Shown here one piece after another: positions 16,763-24,100 of a stretch of DNA of 64,000 nucleotides. Each line of letters starts with the position of its first letter. Position 1 is the first letter of the stretch. The notes below the pieces were generated by a model that had not been told where the DNA came from, made no database searches, and was given only the letters and a program-made list of their open reading frames with translations. The DNA comes from Anaerostipes sp. (lineage in GTDB: Bacteria > Bacillota > Clostridia > Lachnospirales > Lachnospiraceae). The position numbers and the translations under genes are program-made. The stretch covers positions 1 through 64,000 of the forward strand of contig NZ_JAGZSD010000015.1 in assembly GCF_018381315.1 (NCBI RefSeq), written 5' to 3'.

Positions 16763-18256
16763 CTATCTGAAGGCTGCTTCGTTCCATCTTAATTCATTTT
16801 TAAAGTTACGGATGTCAGTATCGGCATCAATATAAACAGCCTCAATGCCCATAGCATCTGCCCAGTCTCCCATCTGTTCTGCACTAAGATCATAAGAGAA
16901 TGCTGTGTGATGAGCCCCGCCTGCCAGTATCCAGGCTTCTGCTCCTACTGGAAGATTTGGTTTCGGAGTCCAAAACGCCGTTGCTACCGGAAGCTTCGGC
17001 ATTGGCTGCTCAGTCTTTTTGCAGTCCACCTCATTGATAATCAGGCGGAATCTATGACCCAGATCAACTAAAGATGCAGCAACCGCCGGGCCCTCTTTTG
17101 CTGTAAACACAAGTCTTGCTGGGTCCTCTCTGTCTCCCATAGAAAGAGGATTTACTTTAATGCTGATTGGCCCGTCTGCGATACTCGGGCAGACTTCCAG
17201 CATATGTGCCTGAAGAATTCCTTCTTTTCCGGGCACAAAGTTATATGTATAATCTTCCATGAAAGAAGTTCCCTTGGCATCTTTTTTGCCGGCTGTCATA
17301 ATCTTCATCAGACGCACCATCGCAGCAGTTTTCCAATCCCCCTCTGCTCCAAAACCATAGCCCTTCTGCATCAGCCTCTGGATCGCAAGCCCCGGAAGCT
17401 GTTTTAAAGATCCGAGATCACCGAAGTGTGTTACCACAGCCTGATAATCTTTTTCTGTCAGGAACTTTTCAAATCCAAGTTCTATTTCGGCCTGAACGGC
17501 AGCATGCTTTTTAAATTCTGCCGCATCTCTTCCCTCCAAAAGAATTTCATATTTGTCGTAATACTCTTCGACTAATGCTTCCGCATCACCTTTTGAAACT
17601 GACTCTACATACTCTGCGATCTCGTTGACCGGATATGCATCGATCTCCCAGCCAAATTTGATCTGGGCTTCCACCTTATCTCCCTCTGTAACCGCTACAT
17701 TTCTCATATTGTCTGCCACACGTGCCACACGGATATGACTGCTCTCCATGATGCCCACTGCAGTTCTCATCCAGGAAGCGATCTCTTTTTTGACTCTTTC
17801 ATCGTCCCAGAATCCTACGACAACTTTTCTCTCAATGCCCATGCGGGTAACAATATGACCGTATTCTCTGTCTCCGTGTGCGGACTGGTTTTCATTCATA
17901 AAATCCATATCTATAGTCTGATACGGTATCTCCTGATTAAACTGCGTATGCAGATGAAGCAGAGGTTTTCTGTATTCCTGAAGTCCTAAAATCCATGACT
18001 TGGCCGGTGAAAAAGTGTGCATCCATGTGATGACTCCCGCACAGTTTTCATCTGCATTTGCTTCATTAAAAGTTTTTCTGATTGATGCGTTATCAATCAG
18101 AGTTGGCTTCCATACGATTTCGTAGGGAAGAATTCCTGATTTATTTAAGGCTTCTGTAATAATTTTTGAATGCCGGGCTACATGAGAAAGACATTCTTCC
18201 CCATATAAGTCCTGTGATCCTGTTGCAAACCAAAATTGATATTTTTTTGTCTTCAT
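16763..18256 (-). CDS. araA: L-arabinose isomerase
   Basis: A 497-aa enzyme converting L-arabinose to L-ribulose, close to the ~500-aa bacterial AraA. The N-terminus YQFWFATGSQDLYGEE and the motifs WMHTFSPAKSWI, GFGAEGDWKTAA (acidic metal ligand region) and LAGGAHHTAFS (metal-ligand His) are all present. I chose ATG 18256: GGAGGTAAAAAG precedes it, and it overlaps the araR stop as ATGA, so araR and araA are translationally coupled. An in-frame ATG 11 codons upstream lies inside araR and has no ribosome site. Confidence 0.96.
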   Translation of the reverse strand: MKTKKYQFWFATGSQDLYGEECLSHVARHSKIITEALNKSGILPYEIVWKPTLIDNASIRKTFNEANADENCAGVITWMHTFSPAKSWILGLQEYRKPLLHLHTQFNQEIPYQTIDMDFMNENQSAHGDREYGHIVTRMGIERKVVVGFWDDERVKKEIASWMRTAVGIMESSHIRVARVADNMRNVAVTEGDKVEAQIKFGWEIDAYPVNEIAEYVESVSKGDAEALVEEYYDKYEILLEGRDAAEFKKHAAVQAEIELGFEKFLTEKDYQAVVTHFGDLGSLKQLPGLAIQRLMQKGYGFGAEGDWKTAAMVRLMKIMTAGKKDAKGTSFMEDYTYNFVPGKEGILQAHMLEVCPSIADGPISIKVNPLSMGDREDPARLVFTAKEGPAVAASLVDLGHRFRLIINEVDCKKTEQPMPKLPVATAFWTPKPNLPVGAEAWILAGGAHHTAFSYDLSAEQMGDWADAMGIEAVYIDADTDIRNFKNELRWNEAAFR

Positions 18257-19368
18257 CTTTTTACCTCCGTCTTGCGCCTGTCTTTGCACGAATTCCTGAC
18301 AATAAGTTCAGGATCGATAACTCTGGTTACTTTTGATTTTTCTGGCGGTATTCCCTGTATCTGTTCCAGCAAAAGCTGCCCGGCCATTTCGCCCAATTTT
18401 TTCTGCGGATGGGCAATCGTTGTCAGCTTAATTACCCCAAGCTTTGCCAAAGCGGAGTTATCATAGCCGGTGACAGAAATGTCTTCCGGAATACTGATGC
18501 CCAATGCTTCCAGCTCATAGATAACCTCCAGTGCGATCTGGTCGTTATAGCAGACAACTGCATCCATTGAAAATCCTTCTTTTATCATTCTTCGGATTTC
18601 TGCTCTGGGCTTTGATGCCCGGTCTTCTGTGTGGAACCACACAACCGCATCCGGGTTATATGGTATCCCTGCTTCATTCAGTGCCTTTACATAACCCCTG
18701 TGGCGTTCCTTTCCCTGATAGTCATCTGCCTTAAAGATTCCAGCAATAAACCGGTGTCCTGTATCAATCAGATACTTTGTCAGCAAATATCCCCCCTGAC
18801 AGTCATTCATTACAATATAAGGCTTATCCGTCATCTCCGAGTAAACTCCCTGGATGAATACATAAGGAATTTCATATTTATCCAATGTTTTGTACAGATT
18901 CGGGTGTTTGCAGAACAGCTCACTTTTGCTCGGCTCAATAATCAGTCCATCCACGTCTTTGGTCAGAATGTCTTCCAGACATTTCGTCTCATTGATACGG
19001 CTGTTCCCTGTTGTCTTAAACATCAGGCTGTATCCGTTTTCTGTCAGTATTTTATTAATGCCGCTTAATACCTGGGGGAAAATATAATCTGATATATATG
19101 TTGTGATAACAGCTATGTTTTTTGACTGCTTTTTGTGGACCGCGCGCTCCGTACAAAAAGTTCCTTTCCCGTGATAGGCAACGATATAGCCTTCCTCTTC
19201 CAGTATTGAAAGTGCTTTCCTTACTGTATGCCGGCTGATGGACAATTCCTTTGCCAGCTGATTTTCTGAAGGCATCCTGTCTCCCGGCTTATAAATTCCG
19301 GACAAGATGTCATTTTTCAGATCCTCCTTTAATTTAAAATATTTCATTGAACCTGCTTTATTAGCCAT
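18253..19368 (-). CDS. araR: arabinose operon repressor AraR (GntR-LacI chimera)
   Basis: A 371-aa regulator with a GntR winged helix at about 8-75 (KPGDRMPSENQLAKELSISR, then VRKALSILEEEGYI) and a LacI/periplasmic-binding effector domain from about 82 to the end (IAVITTY, GLIIEP, CYNDQIALEV, SVTGYDNS). This fusion is the hallmark of Bacillus AraR, which releases DNA on binding L-arabinose. The GAGGAAAGGG ribosome site fits ATG 19368. It heads the araR-araA-araB-araD-YesN-YesM transcript, so it controls its own synthesis and that of the second sensor system. An operator lies in its promoter. Confidence 0.93.
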   Translation of the reverse strand: MANKAGSMKYFKLKEDLKNDILSGIYKPGDRMPSENQLAKELSISRHTVRKALSILEEEGYIVAYHGKGTFCTERAVHKKQSKNIAVITTYISDYIFPQVLSGINKILTENGYSLMFKTTGNSRINETKCLEDILTKDVDGLIIEPSKSELFCKHPNLYKTLDKYEIPYVFIQGVYSEMTDKPYIVMNDCQGGYLLTKYLIDTGHRFIAGIFKADDYQGKERHRGYVKALNEAGIPYNPDAVVWFHTEDRASKPRAEIRRMIKEGFSMDAVVCYNDQIALEVIYELEALGISIPEDISVTGYDNSALAKLGVIKLTTIAHPQKKLGEMAGQLLLEQIQGIPPEKSKVTRVIDPELIVRNSCKDRRKTEVKR

Positions 19369-19390
19369 CCCTTTCCTCCCTGCAGAATTT

Positions 19391-19423
19391 ATTCTAAAAC
19401 TTGTACGGTCGTGCGCACAAGTT
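19391..19423 (-). promoter_or_regulatory. araR promoter with embedded AraR operator
   Basis: On the minus strand TTGTGC (19415-19420) and TAGAAT (19391-19396) are 18 bp apart. The spacer and -35 are covered by an inverted repeat (19398-19423) with arms AACTTGTACG and CGCACAAGTT. The core TTGTACG / CGnACAA resembles the known AraR box (TTGTACGTACAA-type). Binding here would block RNA polymerase, giving autorepression and arabinose induction. Confidence 0.7.
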
Positions 19424-19490
19424 GTTTATATTGCATGACTTTCTATCTGTTTTTTCTTTTCATTTTTGTATAAGATTTCAGAACTCTTTA

Positions 19491-19499
19491 TGCTATAAT
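19491..19499 (+). promoter_or_regulatory. extended -10 promoter of the PTS IIB gene
   Basis: TGCTATAAT is an extended -10 element (TGn plus a consensus TATAAT at 19494-19499) with no good -35. It is divergent from the araR promoter, which lies about 70 bp away. Confidence 0.6.
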
Positions 19500-19541
19500 A
19501 GAATTCTAAGAAGGAGTAACATATGAATGGAGGAGACATTT

Positions 19542-19892
19542 ATGAAACTGCTTTGTATCACCAAATGCCCGACCGGAATGGTCCAAACCTATGTTGCTGC
19601 TGAACAACTTGAAACGGCTGGCAAAGCCCTCGGTTACGATATCAGGACCGAAACGCACGGCGCACAGGGAATCGGAGGAGAATTCACTCCGGAACAGATT
19701 GATGAAGCCGACTATGTAGTCATCGCATCCAGTACGGAAGTCAGCAAGACTACCCGTTTCGGAAACAAGAAACTGCTTGTTGTTCCTCTTGAAGATGCCA
19801 TCAGCAATGCCGAGTCAGTGCTCGGACGCGTTGCTGAAGAAGCTGAATCTTATGAAGAAGCAAAAAAACAGTTTTCTAAAATCCTGAAATAA
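19542..19892 (+). CDS. PTS system fructose-like IIB component, orphan
   Basis: A 116-aa protein of the fructose-specific IIB family. The phosphorylated cysteine lies in CITKCPTGMVQTYVAAEQL (CPTG motif, Cys9), and the following GYDIRTETHGAQGIGG matches the family. No IIA or IIC gene is nearby, so it may serve a distant permease or have a regulatory role. I chose ATG 19542 because GGAGGAGAC precedes it. Another ATG with its own ribosome site (AAGGAG, ATG 19523) opens a 26-codon overlapping frame ending at 19603. It is followed by a strong terminator and transcribed away from araR. Confidence 0.82.
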   Translation: MKLLCITKCPTGMVQTYVAAEQLETAGKALGYDIRTETHGAQGIGGEFTPEQIDEADYVVIASSTEVSKTTRFGNKKLLVVPLEDAISNAESVLGRVAEEAESYEEAKKQFSKILK

Positions 19893-19900
19893 TGATTCAA

Positions 19901-19947
19901 AAAAAGGCAGTCTCAATGAGTGTATACTTATTGAGGCTGCCTTTTTT
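19901..19947 (+). terminator. terminator of the PTS IIB gene
   Basis: The stem AAAGGCAGTCTCAAT / ATTGAGGCTGCCTTT has a short loop and a T run on the plus strand. The flanking A run means it may also stop minus-strand transcription. Confidence 0.9.
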
Positions 19948-19950
19948 ATT

Positions 19951-20132
19951 CCACAGAATCTTCAGTTTAGCCCGAATACTTGAGGTGTATTTTTCAATAC
20001 TTAGAATTATTAGAGGACAAATTAATATATATTAGAGAAAAAATAGGGGAGAGCATATATTAATTTATTTTGATTCGGATAGAGTATAAATGATTCTATT
20101 TTTGTTTTCGGGCTAAATTGAGGATTCTGTGG
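19951..20132. repeat. 182-bp nested inverted-repeat element, MITE-like
   Basis: The terminal inverted repeats are 26 bp long (19951-19976 and 20107-20132) and differ at two positions. They begin CCACAGAATC and end TTTAGCCCGAA. Inside is a second perfect 12-bp inverted repeat, AAATTAATATAT (20019-20030) and ATATATTAATTT (20055-20066), on nearly the same centre. No coding frame is seen. It lies between convergent genes. No exact target duplication can be recognised in the T-rich flanks. Confidence 0.6.
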
Positions 20133-20140
20133 TTTTTATG

Positions 20141-20746
20141 CTAAACAGCCAAGGTTTCTCCTTTCAATCCGCAAAAGGCACCCTCCACATGTGCTTCTCT
20201 ATTTACGATAAGCCATCTGTTTTTTGCAAACAGTGTCCGGTCTTCTCTTTCCTCCGTCTTATATTCCAAAGGCTCATTGGTATGCTTCAGATTTACTGAA
20301 ATCACTTTAAAGCTGTAACTGTTGACATTACACGGTGTACAGTGAAGTACCTCCGGGTTTATTTTTACCGCTGTTCCTTTTGGGACAAAAAACCCTTCCA
20401 TATGTTTTGTATTGTAGACCTGGTTAAATTCCATATCCCTCTTCAAACCAAAAAACATGACACAGTCAGTTGCCACTATAAATACCTGGCAGGTCTTATG
20501 GTATTCAACCATATTAATTTTATGATTATGGCCCAGACACCAGCCCACCTGTATTTGTTTTCCTTTAAATATTTTTTCTTTTACTTCCTTAAAAACATGT
20601 CTGTGCTCAAGCTCCTTGGAAGATTCTGTTTCTCTGATGCTTTTATCAACTTGTATGCCTTTCATTAATTCTACAACTCCGGTAAAATCAATCCCTTTTA
20701 TAATTTCTCCATACTTGCCGAATTGTTCATCAAACACATATTTCAT
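20141..20746 (-). CDS. cupin-fold protein, DUF4867-like (copy 1)
   Basis: A 201-aa soluble protein with no signal peptide, paralogous to the protein at 37926-38534. Conserved features are GHNHKINMVEYH (about 73-84), ATDCVMFFGL, a HMEGFFVPKGTAV strand and LHCTPCN (about 133-139). The GHNH...E..H pattern looks like a cupin metal site, so a sugar epimerase, isomerase or mutarotase is plausible, but no function is established from sequence. I recognise the family as DUF4867 from Clostridia from memory. Its promoter carries the 21-bp direct-repeat element shared with the GH127 and GH43 genes, which ties it to plant-polysaccharide use. Confidence 0.7.
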   Translation of the reverse strand: MKYVFDEQFGKYGEIIKGIDFTGVVELMKGIQVDKSIRETESSKELEHRHVFKEVKEKIFKGKQIQVGWCLGHNHKINMVEYHKTCQVFIVATDCVMFFGLKRDMEFNQVYNTKHMEGFFVPKGTAVKINPEVLHCTPCNVNSYSFKVISVNLKHTNEPLEYKTEEREDRTLFAKNRWLIVNREAHVEGAFCGLKGETLAV

Positions 20747-20790
20747 TTTTATAACTCCTTATTTCTTCCTTGTGTTTCCTGTTACTTAGT

Positions 20791-20858
20791 ATTCTACAAG
20801 GTTCAGAGATTTTTTCGACCTAATATCCTATGAACTTGTTTTAAAATCTTACGAATTT
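20791..20858 (-). promoter_or_regulatory. direct-repeat activator site and promoter of DUF4867 copy 1
   Basis: The plus-strand half-sites TATGAACTT (20829-20837) and TACGAATTT (20850-20858) are 21 bp apart. The TAGAAT -10 (minus strand, 20791-20796) is 32 bp downstream. There is no good -35, as expected for an activator-dependent promoter. Confidence 0.6.
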
Positions 20859-20995
20859 ACTGTACAGCCCTTCCAAAAGTTTTTTATTTTTTGATTATGG
20901 TTGATTTTTTTTAGATCGAATAGGTAACAAGCATCATACAAGTAGACAACCTGCTTATTTCCCTGTACCTTGTGCAAAATTTCATTTTTTGGTTA

Positions 20996-21100
20996 ATACA
21001 AAAAGAAGCCAGGCAGTTCATCATCTGCTCATGGCTTCTTTTCATGAAATAATTAATTTTTCCTCAACTAATACGAACTAAGGAAAGCATTAAGTTGATT
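20996..21100 (-). ncRNA. candidate ~105-nt small RNA
   Basis: A copy of the 21-bp direct-repeat activator site lies at 21146-21175, with a TAAACT -10 (21107-21112) 33 bp downstream, the spacing seen at the other sites. Transcription would start near 21100 and reach the intrinsic terminator at 21003-21040. No reading frame with a ribosome site is visible in between. The product would be a short RNA co-induced with the GH genes. Alternatively the site is a distal promoter for the DUF4867 gene with read-through. Confidence 0.33.
21003..21040 (-). terminator. terminator after the GH127 gene
   Basis: The arms AAGAAGCCAGGCAG and CTGCTCATGGCTTCTT form an 8-bp stem, an internal loop and a 4-bp upper stem. 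On the minus strand a TTTTT run follows. It would stop GH127 transcripts and any transcript from the promoter at 21107-21112. Confidence 0.8.
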
Positions 21101-21106
21101 ACTTAC

Positions 21107-21175
21107 AGTTTAATCGAATCTATAAATGTCTTCAATTCATTTTTTTACGAACTTCATTGAGAAATTTACGAATTT
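21107..21175 (-). promoter_or_regulatory. direct-repeat activator site with -10, downstream of GH127
   Basis: The half-sites TACGAACTT (21146-21154) and TACGAATTT (21167-21175) are 21 bp apart. AGTTTA at 21107-21112 (TAAACT on the minus strand) lies 33 bp downstream. It sits in the 3' region of the GH127 gene, so it does not serve that gene. Confidence 0.5.
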
Positions 21176-21195
21176 CAATTAATGAATGACATTTT

Positions 21196-24100
21196 TTATT
21201 TAAGCTTTAATGATTTGGAGGAAGAATAACTTCCATAAATATTCTTATCTGCTTTTTTGTATGCCCGGATCTTAAATGTATACTTTTTGCCTTTCTTAAG
21301 TTTCGTTTTTATATACTTCACAGTTGATCCTTTGGTGACTGTCTTCACTCTCTTATATTTACCATTTCCGGTTTTCATGTAAACTGCATATCCAGATGCT
21401 CCTTTTGTCTTCTTCCAGCTGACCCTGATTTTTGTTTTAGAAGCTTTCTTTACTTTCAGTCCTGCTGCTTTTGAAGGTGCTGAAGCCGTGTTAAATGTAC
21501 TGCTGTAGCTTCCGAAATACTTTGTTCCGTCTGCAATGCTGTAAGCTCTTACTCTAAAGCTGTAAGGTGATGCTGCGGAAAGTTTTGTTACAGCTGCACT
21601 GGTTCCTTTTACATCTGCTTTCTTTACATATTTCTTGGTTTTACTGTCATATTTATATACTTCATACCCTGAAGCACCGGACACCTTATTCCATGAAAGC
21701 TTTAGGGAACTGGTTGTGTTAGCAGATGATTTGATTCCGGATACTTTTGCTACAGACGGCACTGACACAAGCCCGTCCACCGCTTTTTTCAGTGCATCCA
21801 ACTGTGCGTTGACCTCTTCCTGCTCAGAGGCACTGTTTTTTAACACTGTCTCACTTGCTGAAATCTCTTTTAAGAGCTTCTGATAGCTGTTCGGGGTATA
21901 GTGCTCTTTTTTCAGTTTCTTTGCGATTCCCAAAACAGTATTCAATGCGGCAGTATCTTTCTGCTTTTTGATAATATAAACCGTATATGTTTTTTCTGTC
22001 TTGTGATCCTGCGCTACTGTTTTCAAATTTACAGCTGTAACTGCTTTATCAAGGCTGATGTTCCGTTCTGTACCGTCATCAATTAAAATATCATTTACGT
22101 AAACCAAACCGCTTTTCTTAGAAGGTGAAGCTTTCATCTTAACAGATGATGCAGAAGATGATGCATTTACAATCATTACATCTGAATCTTTATCAAAAGA
22201 TGATTCAAAGTTTCCTCCGGTAAAAGACAAAGAATCTAATCTTGCATCTGTATCATATGTATCTTTATTTGTAGTATTTATTCCATATAATCCTCCTACA
22301 GGTGTTGTACCTATACCCATAAATTTTACATTGACTACTGGAACCTTATTTCCATTTTCGTCCTTTACAAACTCCCCGGTACTGTCTTTCTTATATTCCG
22401 GATTCTTTAAATATTTCTCAGGAATCTCATCTTTTTCTGTATAGAATACTTTGGTTCCTGCCTTATTATTAATGGTTTCTGTTTTAAATTTTTCTCCATT
22501 GATATAAATATCAAAAGTTCTGTCTTTATCATCAGTAATATAAGTACAGTTTAAATAATTCTTTTCTGCTTTTGGATCAATCTGCATATCATAAGAGAAC
22601 CATCCGTTTTTCTGTGCATCCCGATATTGGCGTCCGTTATAGGAACCTACAGAGGAATCCTCGGATTTTTGCAGGTTCTTTTCAAACTCAGAGTTATTTT
22701 CATCAAAGTTTGTAAGTGAATCAACACTGATCTCCTGTTCTCTTAATGCTTGTTTCTTCTTCAAAATACGTTCCTGTGATGCCTTGGAATCTTCCTCTTC
22801 AAACGTCATATAAATGCCATAACGCTCTTTATGCTGCATATAGTGAGGAGTATATATTAAGTCACCGGAATCCGTATTTTTCAGTTTAAACTGTACCCTT
22901 CCATCTTTGCTGTCTTCTACTCTGACCAAGTTTTGTCTGACATTCTTTTTCCACTCATTTATAGTAGTGCCCTTTACTGTTATATTTGACTGAGCAGATG
23001 AATCTTTAGTAGCAACACGGACAAGTACTCCTGCATCCATCGCTGATCCTAAGTTATTGCTGCCAAGCCCTGCACTCAGTAAAACAGGACCATATTTAAA
23101 TGATATAAAATTTTTATTGTCCTGAGTTTCAGAAATTGTCACTTCCATCGGGGTAATATATTCAATGCTGTCTCCGGCCTTAACATCAGATACAACTGCA
23201 AATCCTTCTTTTTTCATATCATCTGTCACTGCGACCGATTTTCCGTTCTTTGTCAATGTCACATCTTTTGCTGCCCAGTCCGGAATTCTTAATTTTAAGT
23301 TTGTATTGTCTTTTACATCTCCTCCGTCAAGTGCCTCCACTTTAAAGGACACTTTGTTACTGTTAGGCATGTTGGCTTTCTGTGTCAGCTTCAGATTTTG
23401 TGCTTTATAATTGTAAATGTTGCTGAAGAACATATTGACATATACATTTTCCTTTTCTGTGAAATACATCGTATCTCCCAGCTTAGAAAAGCTCTCCATT
23501 CCCGTTCCTGTACAGCACCAGAAGTGAGTGTACGGCTGACTGTATACTTTGCTGTATCCGGGTCCCATTGGCTGGAAATACATAGTCATTCCTGTCTCTG
23601 GATTTTGAGAAGAAAGAATAGCATTGATATAGGTATTCTCATAGTAATCCATATATTTCTTATTCTGTGTCACTCTGAACAGCTCTCTTGTAAGCTTGAG
23701 CATGTTGTAAGTGTTGCATGTCTCACAGGTACTTCCTCCGTCCCCATATCCTGTTCTCTCTTCTGCATCATAGTGCAGTCCGTCAGAAACATGGAAATGT
23801 TCTGCCTGACTGTTTCCTCCTGTCACATAAGTATGATGCTTTACTGTCATATCCCAAAAATTTTCTGCAGCCCTCAAATATTTCGGAAGTTCCTGTTTTT
23901 CTTTCTCTGTCAATTTTTCATAATAATCTTTATTCTGAGTCAGAACAGTATACCGTTTTAATGCACCTGTAAGCTTGGGTATTGTTGTATTGGCGTGTTT
24001 CCCGTCCAGTGTGTCCTTCCCTGCAGCCATATCATCAAAAAGGCTTGTCTCATCAAAATACTGGGCTGCGTCTTTTGCCTTTTCATTTCCCGTCAGATTA

